From: Haliclona indistincta
Lineage: Eukaryota > Porifera > Demospongiae > Haplosclerida > Chalinidae
Assembly: GCA_964017065.1 (NCBI GenBank)
Contig: OZ024787.1
Span: 9,819,208 to 9,883,207 of the forward strand
DNA length: 64,000 bases
Reading direction: 5' to 3'
In this document: positions 32,212 through 42,026 of the stretch, in pieces
How positions within the stretch are numbered: the stretch's first letter is position 1
Layout: each line of letters opens with the position of its first letter
Program-made: the position numbers and the translations under genes
Notes under the pieces: generated by a model
The model's input: the letters and a program-made list of their open reading frames with translations, nothing else
Told to the model about the DNA's origin: nothing
Database searches by the model: none

Positions 32212-33736
32212 GATCCCCTTTTCTTCACCAAGTGTCACTCATGGATCACATGCTGGACTGGGTTCAGATGGCAACATGACAACAATCAGAATTCTCAACT
32301 ATCCTCCCGTCCCTTCTGACGATGAGGTGAAGCCAGGACAGATACACTGCAAGTGGAGAACATGTCGATTACGGCTCAATCACTCTTCTCTTTCAAGACA
32401 GCTATGGGGGACTTGAGGCAAGAGTATAATAGAACTGTAGTACCATGACTCAAAAACAGTTCACTTAAGGTGGCGGGTACGCTAATTAATATGCATAATA
32501 TTCATAACCTGTGGTCACCACAAAAATGCGCTAGTGTAAACGCAGTGCAAACCGGCCTCTGTGTAGAAACCACAGAAATTAACTCAGCTTTACACACGCT
32601 ACATATTTTACGTTTTACTTTCGTTTGCAACAGTTTTAGCTATCAAAGGTCTGGCTGCAGCATCATAAGTATGTGTACCACAATCGGTTGGATACGTTTG
32701 GCCCGATCTTACAGAGTTTGTATTATATGAATACTAACAGTTGTAAGTAAAACAAAATAATAGCTATTATAGCGACAAAAATGCTTCAGCGCAACTGTAC
32801 GCCAAATCCATCCAACCGTTTTTGGACATAGGCAATCTATTGCTACTGGCGAAATTTCAGCATCTGCAGACATTTCCTGTAGAAAGAAAACGTTAAATCA
32901 TAATATTCTAAAAATGTATGATAACTACGCACATACAAATCTGTACCTGGACAAAATCGCGCTAAACATGCACTGATGTGTTATATTTTATTAAAACTTT
33001 AGTTCTTTAGCAAAGCTTTAGAAATAAGCGTTTTATGCATATTTTAAAAACTGTACAAAACGGCAAAAATTGGTGTACCCGCCCCCTTAATATAGCTGTA
33101 CAGTCGAACCTGATTAATGCGGTCAACCTTGGGTCAGTAAAAATTTGCCTGATTATAAATAGGCAGGTTGCTGCATTATAGAGGGTAAACTCATTGCAAT
33201 TTATCAGTTGGGACTTAAACATGTGGCCGTATTAGAGAGGTGACTGTATTACACAGGTGACCGTTAGTTCAGGTTTTTAAATAATATTATCTAGAGCTAA
33301 GAAAATGCTTATAATTATTTGTGATGTTCTCAGGTACGTTGTGCTGATGGTAGCTACATTCAGGCGCCATACATCCAGGGAGCTGTCCTGGTCAACTTAG
33401 GAGCACTGATGCAGCGATGGACATGTGACAATTACCTAGCAACAGTTATCTATACCTCAAAATGCTATTCTACATTTCCATCCAGCCCCACAGAGTTCTG
33501 ATGCCTACTGATGCTGACTCAAGACAGAGAACAAGGCAATCCATTGTGCTCTTTGCTCATCCTGACGATGACATAACTGTGACATGTATTGATGGTAGCA
33601 ATAAGTACCCTCCTGTATCTGTTGCTGAAGATATAGCACAAAAATTTGGTTAGTTGGTGAAAAATAATAACTTATTATTAATTTGTAATACATCGACAGT
33701 TTTCAGCTCAAAGCTACAAGATTTGATGACAAGAAC
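32212..33736 (+). pseudogene. 2-oxoglutarate oxygenase relic, exons 5-8
   Basis: Exon-like blocks: about 32212-32416, 33334-33444, 33486-33648, 33717-33736. Exons 1-4 are missing. Exon 5 has insertions, including 4 extra bases just before the HVD iron-binding motif (ctgcaagtggagaa), which break the frame. Exons 6-8 are still open and keep TPHRV-type sequence. Intron 5 contains a TTAA-flanked element. Convergent with the BH-TM gene at 33846-36359. Confidence 0.85.
32466..33089. mobile_element. TTAA-flanked TIR element, ~620 bp
   Basis: The left end ttaaggtggcgggtac and the right end gtacccgcccccttaa are inverted and both abut TTAA, as expected for piggyBac-type insertions. There is no transposase; a secondary internal inverted stretch (cggttggatacgtttgg / ccaaatccatccaaccg) is present. 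Absent from the same intron in the other copies. Confidence 0.75.
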
Positions 33737-33845
33737 AGCTAATATTATCACTGCAAACAATGAACATAATACACATCACAATCTTAATCAGTCACATGCA
33801 ACTTACTAAAATAAATACATGACACTTATTAATCGTCACACACAG

Positions 33846-36359
33846 CTATGACACTGTAGAATAATCGATAAGAGATTCTCTCTTTAAGAATACTTCACTG
33901 GAAGTTGGTTTAGAAACTGTTTCCTCTGAAGAGACATCTAACAGCTTCTTAGATTCCTTATTTTTCTTGCGCCAGAAGTTTTTAATGGCTTTCCCGAAAC
34001 ATTTGTTGTTTGTACGAAGAAGGATGCGGTAAAACAGAATGCAAGTAAATGCGATGAAAGCAACACTAACACTGATGGTAGTGACCACTTGCTCACTACC
34101 GTTATCATTCTGATACACTGCAGCAAGAGAAGACAGTAAACCAAGATTAAGAAGAGATAAGCATTCTAAAATATTTAGGTACTTTTTCTGATAGACTCCT
34201 TCGAAAGTGACCATTAGTGATAGAAGCACAGTGGTGCTAGCTGTTATGAAGATGAGAGTTCCAAATGTGTCTAAACGAAGAGATACTAGAGTGAACAACA
34301 TGCGGACCAGGAGCAATAGACCAGTCCAAAACCGACAGTTGTCCTTGTAAGGTCCATGGTAGGCATCAAGGAAAGGCTTGAACTTGATCCATTGTCTGCG
34401 AAATAAATTATTTTTAGTGAGATGTTTCTCGATCACACCATCAAACAGTAGAGCAAGTACATAAGGTACAGCAAGAAGTAGAAACAACACAGCTGCTGCC
34501 ATTAGTATGTAGTGTTCTTTAGAGAAATAAGGAACAGTTCCATCCACATACCACACAGTAGTACTTGCATTACAAGGCAGTGTAACCCATGTTAGAGCAG
34601 GAGCGAATGTGCGAAAGATCTTTGTAAATGAGAGTAAGATGAGAGTAGCAAGTACCTGCACTACATTGCCTCCAATCTTGTTGGACAGCCATGTGGAGTA
34701 GCGACACATGACTATGATGGTGGCTATGATGAACCATATGTAGAGAGGGAAAACAAACTGCAGCCACACCTTGGCATAGGCTGTCATACCAGGGTAAAAG
34801 CATGTTTCAATACCAAGGTCAAGATTGAGCCAAGCAATGAACTGACTCAGTATTGGAATAGGGCCATTAGGAAAGAAGATACCAGTGCTCTCACTTATTT
34901 TGACAATACTGGCATAGAATATGAGCCCATTGATGGTACCGATGGAGACTGTCAAGTTCAAAACCATCAGAAGAGCTACCAAACCAAACCCAGCAGCAGC
35001 AAAAGGAATGATCAGAGCAAGGTACGAGAATTGATTACATTCAATACAGTTGTTGGATCCCAGAGCAAGACTGAAGCTCTGTTTACAACCACCACACAAT
35101 GTTCCAGCTCGATTGAGAGCACACTGGGGATCAGGATCAGTCAGAGAGAAGCTGACCTGTGCTGTGTTGCAGTAATCAAAAGGACATGTTTTATGTACAA
35201 CTATTAGATCACTGATATTTAATTTACCAATCCAAACGTCTCCTTTTCGTGTTATTTTTTTAGTGTTTCTATTACATGTGATCGTGTCAATAATATTTTT
35301 CAGTTCTTCACAGACACATGTCTTGGATTTGTTTGATATTTTAAATCCAAGTGGACAGTCAGTCAATGACAACTTGCAGTTTATTGTGTTGTTGTCATCA
35401 CAGAAGCAGATATCAGTAGGTTCTGATGATATTACTGAGGGACCAGTCTGTGTTGAATATTCAATTGTTTTTAAGTAATTAATGGTTAGATCATAAGTTG
35501 GCATAAACGATGCACTAGCAATATATATACTTCCAAGTGCGCTGTTTTTATAAGCCACAATAGACTCTAGTACTAGATCAATGCTATAAGATCTCTGGAA
35601 TGTTATTATCAGAAGACCTGCAAACAAAAAGTTGTTGCCTGTACCTCCAAATGAAGAATTAGTGCTAGAAATGAATGTTTTGTACACTTGCTTCTGAGGA
35701 GAAAAAGTGTGTAATTCATCAGTATAAAAGATAGCAAAATTTTCACAATTATCGTTTTTGCTTGAGTCATAGCCATTTTGTGCAAATGAGGATTGATTAA
35801 TTGTAATATCAGCTCCGTTTGTCAAAATAAAAAGACCACTCTCTGACCCATTCTGAACTGAAACATGATCGATGAAGATGATATCTTCAACATTAAAGAA
35901 ACTCAGACTAACACCTTTACATAGCCTAATATCACCAGGCATCCGCGCATTAGCCTGAGCCCCACAGTTAGTGATGGTAATGTACTTGAAAGTGATGTTG
36001 GAGCTATTAACAAAACCAATACCACCAGTTCCATTGGTACATTTGATGACCACTGTAGATTGCCAGACAGTCTCATGGAAGCCCTGCTCCATTGTCCCAT
36101 CACCTTCAAACACAGCATTAGTCAATTTCTTGAACACCACTAGTTCCTGAAGATCCAACAAGTGACTTCCCTCCAAGAAATGAACAACCAAGCCAGAAGA
36201 GTTGGAGAAGCTATCAGCCATTTCACCAAAAGTGTTGATGTTGTAACAAGGAGTACCAGGACAGTGCTCACCTTCAGACGGCTGAATGTAGACATCTGTT
36301 GTTGAGCATAGACATGAGATACTTAGAACCAGAAGAAGAATGATGCTGTTAGTAGCCAT
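33846..36359 (-). CDS. BH-TM surface protein copy 4, shortened ectodomain
   Basis: Open frame of 837 residues from MATNSIILLLVLSISC (Met at 36359; an upstream Met at 36380 would add 7 residues). Conserved N-terminal block with CYNINTFGEMADSFSNSS, then NxS/T-rich beta repeats. The helix is cut: after YDLTINYLKTIEYSTQTG it jumps to the late FCDDNNTINC region and then to DCPLGFKIS, so the Pmp-like GGGLAMYG/GGAIFV section and most of the C-terminal helix are missing compared with copy 3. Cys-rich stalk (CALNRAGTLCGGC), membrane segments and tail KPTSSEVFLKRESLIDYS are intact. It may be functional with a short ectodomain. Lies 109 bp beyond the end of the oxygenase relic. Confidence 0.82.
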   Translation of the reverse strand: MATNSIILLLVLSISCLCSTTDVYIQPSEGEHCPGTPCYNINTFGEMADSFSNSSGLVVHFLEGSHLLDLQELVVFKKLTNAVFEGDGTMEQGFHETVWQSTVVIKCTNGTGGIGFVNSSNITFKYITITNCGAQANARMPGDIRLCKGVSLSFFNVEDIIFIDHVSVQNGSESGLFILTNGADITINQSSFAQNGYDSSKNDNCENFAIFYTDELHTFSPQKQVYKTFISSTNSSFGGTGNNFLFAGLLIITFQRSYSIDLVLESIVAYKNSALGSIYIASASFMPTYDLTINYLKTIEYSTQTGPSVISSEPTDICFCDDNNTINCKLSLTDCPLGFKISNKSKTCVCEELKNIIDTITCNRNTKKITRKGDVWIGKLNISDLIVVHKTCPFDYCNTAQVSFSLTDPDPQCALNRAGTLCGGCKQSFSLALGSNNCIECNQFSYLALIIPFAAAGFGLVALLMVLNLTVSIGTINGLIFYASIVKISESTGIFFPNGPIPILSQFIAWLNLDLGIETCFYPGMTAYAKVWLQFVFPLYIWFIIATIIVMCRYSTWLSNKIGGNVVQVLATLILLSFTKIFRTFAPALTWVTLPCNASTTVWYVDGTVPYFSKEHYILMAAAVLFLLLAVPYVLALLFDGVIEKHLTKNNLFRRQWIKFKPFLDAYHGPYKDNCRFWTGLLLLVRMLFTLVSLRLDTFGTLIFITASTTVLLSLMVTFEGVYQKKYLNILECLSLLNLGLLSSLAAVYQNDNGSEQVVTTISVSVAFIAFTCILFYRILLRTNNKCFGKAIKNFWRKKNKESKKLLDVSSEETVSKPTSSEVFLKRESLIDYSTVS

Positions 36360-36380
36360 GCCGGCTGACTGGTGGTACAT

Positions 36381-36530
36381 GACCTATGTATTGTATAAAA
36401 CAGTACGTATTAATGTAGTACACTGCATTATGACGTAATAGCTAACGTTTCTGTAATAGTATACTGCTATCAAAGAGGAAGCATGATAAGGTACTCATTG
36501 TTTATACAGTCTCACCATCATTCATTGCCA
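36381..36530 (-). promoter_or_regulatory. Conserved 5' flank of BH-TM copies 4 and 5
   Basis: This flank is nearly identical to 49739-49890, including tatgacgtaatagctaacg, which holds a CRE-like TGACGTAA. It may include promoter or 5' UTR sequence; similarity could equally be due to recent duplication. Confidence 0.3.
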
Positions 36531-36654
36531 CAATGAAGTATAGTGATGGTTGCAATAAACATGTTGCATCAGCCACACATCATGTGCATGTAATCAAGAT
36601 GCATATCGCTACATGTTCTAATTCATTATCTATGTGGCCAACAAATAAATTTTC

Positions 36655-36831
36655 TATGATTCATCATAGCCACTGCATTATCACGAGAGTATACACTGTA
36701 GCTACTCCACGCGGCTGTCTAACAAGATTGGAGGCAATGTAGTGCAGGTACTTGCTACTCTCATCTTGCTCTCATTCACAAAGATCTTTCGTACATTTGC
36801 TCCTGCTCAAACAGGGTTAGTCTACCTTGTA
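36655..36831 (+). pseudogene. Inverted BH-TM membrane-domain fragment
   Basis: Reads forward as part of the BH-TM membrane domain: coding sense for LSNKIGGNV and LATLILLSFTKIF, then the FAPA region; preceded by a diverged FIIAT stretch. It is opposite in strand to its neighbours, has stops and indels, and lies upstream of BH-TM copy 4. The same fragment follows copy 5 (50011-50192). Confidence 0.8.
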
Positions 36832-37095
36832 AACCTGAGCGTACTATAGCATGAATGTTTTTCTCATTGAACATTACATACCATAGGCAGCTGCCATGCA
36901 TGTTTCTGCTAGTGTACGCACTTTTGATGCTGTGATTTGATAAAGTTAATAATTATCTCACAAAATTGAATTTTTACCGTAACAATTGATCTAATTTAGG
37001 CATAATTATGCATACAGTACAAGCTAATCTGAAATGAGGCCATTTCAACCAATGAAATTACTCCAAGAACAAATAAAAGGAACTATTTCGAGTAC
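36832..37095. other. AT-rich spacer shared with 59405-59670
   Basis: Matches 59405-59670 with few differences (for example accaatgaaattactccaag). No gene. Confidence 0.5.
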
Positions 37096-37345
37096 CACGT
37101 GGTCAACACTGTACCACGTTAAAATTTTTTTGGGCACTTGCCCTTTCCGCAGATATTGTCTGTTCCTTCAGACAATATCTGCACCCGGGCAATATATCGC
37201 GTCCCCGGGCAATATATCGCGTCCCCGGGCAATATATTCCATATTGCCCAAGGGCAGCAATATATTCCATATTGCCCTGCAGTTGGGGCAGTATGGAATA
37301 TATTGTCCTGGCGGTGCCTTTGATACGCCCACGAGGTGGGATACA
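37096..37345. mobile_element. Palindromic insertion replacing transporter 3' end
   Basis: The 250 bp between family-like sequences contain a 34-nt perfect hairpin at 37149-37182 (arms gcagatattgtctg), a 20-bp tandem cccgggcaatatatcgcgtc (two exact units plus a third partial, from 37184), and several inverted gggcaatat..atattgccc blocks. GC-rich and unlike its surroundings. Origin unknown. Confidence 0.65.
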
Positions 37346-38548
37346 AAAAACAATAAATGCAGTACCAGCAACACCACACAAAAGATAAGGACCAACTTTC
37401 CAGTACCATTCCACATAGCTCTCTGACTGCATGGTTGTGTTAAGTTTCACACAAGAAATATAATTCTGTACATCATAAGAGGTTAGCTCGTACACTTCTA
37501 GTGCTTGTAATAAGATAAAACCAACTATAAATACTAAAAGACTTATTTTAATGTAGCGCAATATGTTTATGGCATAATTGCGAAAACAGCATGGATGCAC
37601 CAGAAATTGATGAATTGGAATGAGCAATATAGGGAAAAGACTGAACGTTAGAGCATAGATTCTTTCTAGAAACATAAGATTAGAAAGGCTCATCAAGCAG
37701 GCAACTAAAGGAATCAAGCACACGATAGTCTTGACATCCTCTACCTCCTCCTCTGTGAAGGGTCCTCCGAATTTCTCCTTGCCATAGTCCATTCGTGTGG
37801 GCTGTTCCTCATCAATATAGGTGAAGGCACTACGTCTCTCGGGGTATCTGTGCTTCCTAGTGTAGTTGACTACCTGTATGATGAGCTTGATGGGGTTAGT
37901 GACCTTATGAGTCCTGTCTAACCACTGCTGACACAAGCAGTCACTGATAATGATCACAGCAAGAGGAACAACAAAAGCAAGTATTATTCCAGCACTAACA
38001 GATACATAGTTAGAAATTATATACATGTGTAGCTCACTCATACAAACTCCAAAATGCAATGTCCAAAAATACCATCGTATAACAGCACTAAGCTCATCTG
38101 AGGTGGCACCAATTATTTGATCAGTTAAGAAGGGAAGCATGGCTGCATAGTAACAAGAGCCACCTAAGTTAGTGATAATCACAGCACCAGAGAACAACAC
38201 ATCGCTCAGTGTAGAAGTGGTTAATAGTGCAAAGTAATACAATATGCTGGCAAGAAATGAGACCAAAGAGCCAAATTTAATCATTTCATATCTCCCAAAC
38301 TTGACATCAGCTAGCCAACCAACCAAAGGAGCAAAGCAATATGCAACACACTCTGAAGCTAACAAGATTCCGGTATTACCAAACTGTTGAAATGCATTTA
38401 CTCTAAGCTCATTTGTGGAGAAGATAAACAACAAGTACCACACCAGTAGCAACAGTATCTTCTTACTAAAACAGGTATTGGGTAATTTGTTCCGAAATGT
38501 CTTCCAGTAGCTACGACCAACAGATGGTGATACACTAGGACCAGCCAT
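37103..38548 (-). CDS. POT/SLC15-like transporter, C-terminus replaced
   Basis: 481 residues. Residues 1-400 match the intact copies: first helix after LPNTCFSKKILLLLVW, NELRVNAFQQFG in place of the usual ExxER helix-1 motif, GWLADVKFGRYEMIKFG (family motif near residue 78), and RWYFWTLHFG like the second PTR2 signature. Next is the long cytoplasmic loop with RRSAFTYIDEEQPTRMD and FGGPFTEEEVEDVKT. After GVAGTAFIV at about residue 400 the normal last membrane segments and acidic tail are lost and about 80 residues come from the palindromic insert (IYSILPQLQGNMEYIAALGQ). It is probably a non-functional proton-coupled peptide transporter, unless the chimeric end is tolerated. Confidence 0.75.
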   Translation of the reverse strand: MAGPSVSPSVGRSYWKTFRNKLPNTCFSKKILLLLVWYLLFIFSTNELRVNAFQQFGNTGILLASECVAYCFAPLVGWLADVKFGRYEMIKFGSLVSFLASILYYFALLTTSTLSDVLFSGAVIITNLGGSCYYAAMLPFLTDQIIGATSDELSAVIRWYFWTLHFGVCMSELHMYIISNYVSVSAGIILAFVVPLAVIIISDCLCQQWLDRTHKVTNPIKLIIQVVNYTRKHRYPERRSAFTYIDEEQPTRMDYGKEKFGGPFTEEEVEDVKTIVCLIPLVACLMSLSNLMFLERIYALTFSLFPILLIPIHQFLVHPCCFRNYAINILRYIKISLLVFIVGFILLQALEVYELTSYDVQNYISCVKLNTTMQSESYVEWYWKVGPYLLCGVAGTAFIVFCIPPRGRIKGTARTIYSILPQLQGNMEYIAALGQYGIYCPGTRYIARGRDILPGCRYCLKEQTISAERASAQKNFNVVQC

Positions 38549-38960
38549 TTACTTGGACAACCATAAGACACCAAAAGACCAACAAGCTATCCAACAACAC
38601 CTTATTTATCATAATTATAACACTCAAAATAGAATTCACTTTCTGTTTTAATATCTGATAAAACAAGTTTTGACAATCTATCTTGAAAAGATAACATTTG
38701 CAAAGGCTTGTTGTAATATCAATAGATATTAGTGCACAAGATGATGTTACGTAACTAAAACATAGCAGTCAGCTGGCAGTCAGTCTATCCACATGTATCG
38801 GAGCACACATTACCAAGTGTACCAGCCCTACAACATAACAATCAAGGTGCATGGATGAGAAAACCAGTCGCATGGATGAGAAGTGCATAGATGAGAAAAC
38901 TCGCAAATTGTTGTTGAAAACTGATTAATTTCTACAGATACCTAGAATAATGAAAAATTA
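38549..38960 (-). promoter_or_regulatory. Conserved 5' flank of POT-like genes
   Basis: Shared with 43560-43790 and 63614-64000 (for example cttgaaaagataacatttgc and aaaggcttgttgtaatatc). It probably contains the promoter or 5' UTR; recent duplication can also explain it. Confidence 0.35.
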
Positions 38961-39109
38961 AATAAACAAAGGCAATATTGCTACATTGAACATTGTTACT
39001 ACTACTGTTGTATTTTGACAAATAAAACTATAAAAGAAAACAAAGAGAAAGATCTACAAAGTTAGCTATGCTACAGTAAAACTTATAATGTTAAACATTT
39101 CAGCAAAAG

Positions 39110-40476
39110 TTACGAAAGTACACTAAAATGATGTGAGTTTTCTCTCATGTACTCCTCCTCCTGGTCCATGTACCTCTTATAGTGTTCCTCCACTATGGCC
39201 AGTATGTTGATCTCTCTGTTCCTCTCACGTAGTGTGTAGCGCTTGGAAAGGATCAGGAAGACCACAAACAGCAAAACAATACTAGCAACTGTTAATATGT
39301 CAAGACACAGCTTGAAGTCTATAAGTTGCATAAAAAGAAGATTCGTGTAAAGGAAAGGTATCGATATTCCTATGATGAGTCCCTTCATCTTGTCTGGTGA
39401 CTGAGAAATCATAAACTCAAGGAATAAAACAACAACAACAGTACTTCCGATACCAAATAAAATCGAAGAACCATAAAAGTTCAAATCTAATTTGCTTCCT
39501 TGCCATGTTGTAATAATTATTAGATGTTCCACAAGAAAGTATACATCTTGAGTAACAAGTTCATATACCTGCACTGCTTTTGATAATACATAGCCAGTAA
39601 GACTAATGAAAAGTGCTATTCTAATGCAGCTTAACATAATTATTAAAAACATATTTGTGAAAACACGGCCGTACCAGAAATATTGGTAAAAAGGAGTCAA
39701 CAAAAAAGGAAAAAGTCCAAAATCACCTTCAAAATTTATAACTCTGATTGCAAATATACTGCATGCACCAATAATGAGGCTCAAGCAAATGACCAAAGGA
39801 ATCATGCGCAGGACAGTCTTGACATCCTCTACCTCCTCCTCCTCTGTGAAGGGTCCTCCGAATTCTCCTTGCCATAGTCCATTCGTGTGGGCTGCTCCTC
39901 ATCAATATAGGTGAAGGCACTGCGTCTCTCAGGGTATCTGTGCTTCCTAGTGTAGTTGAGTACCTGTATGATGAGCTTGATGGGGTTAGTGACCTTATGA
40001 GTCCTGTCCAACCACTGCTGACACAAACAGTCACAGATGATGATCACAGAAAGAGGAACACCAAGAATAATTGCCTCTCCAGCTCCGAATATTCCGTAAT
40101 TAAAATTTACATAACAACCACAGAAAAGAACACATCTCTCAGTGCAGAAGTAGTTAATAATGCAGCGTAATACATTATACTAGCAAATAATAAGACCAGT
40201 GAACCAATCTTAATTATTTCATATCTTCCAAACCTGACATCAGCTAACCAACCAATCAAAGGAGCAAAAAAGTTTGCGAAGTATATCAAGGCCAAAATAT
40301 TTTTTGTATTAGGGGAGCTTTGAAGAGTATAGATTATAACAATAATTATTGGAGGAGAAGATAAACAAAATGTACCACACCAGTAGCAGCATTAACTTCT
40401 TACTACAGCAAATGCAAGATGATTTTTTCCACCATTGCTTCCAGCGACCGTGACCAGAAGAGACACAACAAGCCAT
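39110..40476 (-). pseudogene. POT/SLC15-like transporter, broken
   Basis: The start MACCVSSGHGRWKQWW at 40476 and the C-terminal part 39805-39110 (VQVYELVTQDV, then SQSPDKMKGLIIGI, then the NREINILAIVEEHY tail) are recognisable, but the gene is broken. A base is missing in the FGGPFTEEE-coding loop at about 39870 (gaattctcc where intact copies have gaatttctcc). About 170 bp encoding the region around the second PTR2 signature is missing near 40100. The frame also changes near 40300. It is closest to the broken copy at 43879-45402. Confidence 0.8.
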
Positions 40477-40990
40477 GATATTATCAAACGGCAGAAATCT
40501 AGTTACAATTGATGTATTGACCATAAAATAGTCAGGAACCCCGCATCAAAAATTGATTTTTAAAATGTCAGTCTTTGCTAGTGATTGGAAAATAAACTTT
40601 TTGTTCATGTACAAGTGCTATAACAAACTTCAATTCCATTGCATGTGTCAATGCAATTAAACAAACTACGAAACTTTCCTTACACTGAGTCAAAAAGGGA
40701 CAATAACTGATTTCTTCTAAAGATAATTTTTTGGGTACAACCCAAGTTGGACCTGGAATAACATGTGAGGCTTTATCATATGGTTTCAACCACACAATGA
40801 AGCCATAGTGTAAGCAACATGAAGCCACAGCAAGAACTTTGATCAAAAACTAGTTCCTGTGAGGAGTTTGATCGAAAATACGTCATCGTTCAAAGTTTGT
40901 AGCTTTGTTGTGAATGTGTGTGAGCAGTACACAACTCAAAACCAGTAAACATGTAACAAAAATCTTTTTGACTAAATCAACATTAGAGAT
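40477..40990. other. 5' flank shared by the two MACC-type transporter pseudogenes
   Basis: Matches 45403-45895 (catcaaaaattgatttttaa, aataaactttttgt, catgtacaagtgcta). No gene. Confidence 0.5.
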
Positions 40991-41245
40991 GGTATAGGGA
41001 TGGTAGATCAGCAATGAAGAAATCTACCACTGGCCCACATTGTAAACCAACAAGGAGATAACACGGAATGGTGAAACAATTGACTGGCTAATAGACCATG
41101 TATCCCTACATCAGTGGAGACTTTAAATTAATGTGGGTTCCCAGTCAACGCCAGCATTGCTGGACAAGAATCAGTAAAGTAGCCACTGATGTATAGGGAC
41201 TAATGTAGGGATGCATGGTTTATCAGCCAGTCAATTGTGCTAGTT
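40991..41245. mobile_element. Diverged foldback element, relative of 10818-11207
   Basis: The left arm (about 40991-41117, with gaagaaatctaccactgg and gtaaaccaacaagga) and a shortened right arm (about 41181-41245, with ccactgatgta and gccagtcaattgtg) match the 150-bp arms of the element at 10818. It ends at the point where the 9-kb duplicated block begins. Confidence 0.7.
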
Positions 41246-41254
41246 ACTTCCTTT

Positions 41255-41737
41255 CTAGTTAAAATTGTTCCTGTTGTTGTTGAGATTAGTTCGCATTAAA
41301 AACCAAGCTCGTGCAAGGAGCTCAAAATACATAATCTTGCAATGTTCATAATAGCTTTGTTGTGAATGCGTATGAGCCATGCACAATTTGAAAACTGGCC
41401 AACATGATTGTTGTCTTTCCAATTCAATATAAAAATTAATGACAGGAGTTCGTGCTATACAAGACACATACTTTGGTGCATCGCCTGACACTGCAATGAC
41501 ACCAACTACTCCCAATGCTGACAATAGAATTATGGCTATCATGCGTACAATAAAGCCTACACCAACCCACAATAACATACTTGGATTAAACTTACGGAAC
41601 AGTCGATACAATACTAGCTGGTAAAAGCAGGTATTGGGTAATTTTCTCCACCATTGTTTCCAGCGTTTGTGACCAGAACACAGTAACATTCTAGAATCAG
41701 CCAAGGACTCTAAAGATCTAGACACTACATGCAGCAT
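41255..41737 (-). pseudogene. POT-like transporter remnant, internally deleted
   Basis: 160-residue frame that joins a transporter N-terminus (HKRWKQWWRKLPNTCF) directly to a late segment (YQLVLYRLFRKFNPSM, then LSALGVVGVIAVSGD) similar to 60300-60560, then unrelated sequence. Most membrane segments are gone, so it cannot transport. Confidence 0.7.
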
Positions 41738-42026
41738 ACTTGGGTTACTATGCTTCTTGGCGTAATGAAAATGTTTCGCAGATAGTACGTACAGAAACAG
41801 AAAAAGAGTTTAATAAATAATTATTGTTGTGATAAATAATTATGACAAAAAAATAATGTTAAAATTATGATTTTATTCATGCAAACTGAAACTAACAATG
41901 AAAATGGAATGAAAAAGTCAGACAATAAAGGCAGCCAACACCGTGTGATGTTAACAAAAATTACAAGTTCTGACATTAACACACATATCATACACTGTAA
42001 CACTATAACACTTGGTAATGTTACTA

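Noticed and set aside
37034..37426. Forward open frame over the palindromic insert
   Set aside because: Derived from inverted repeats, without family match.
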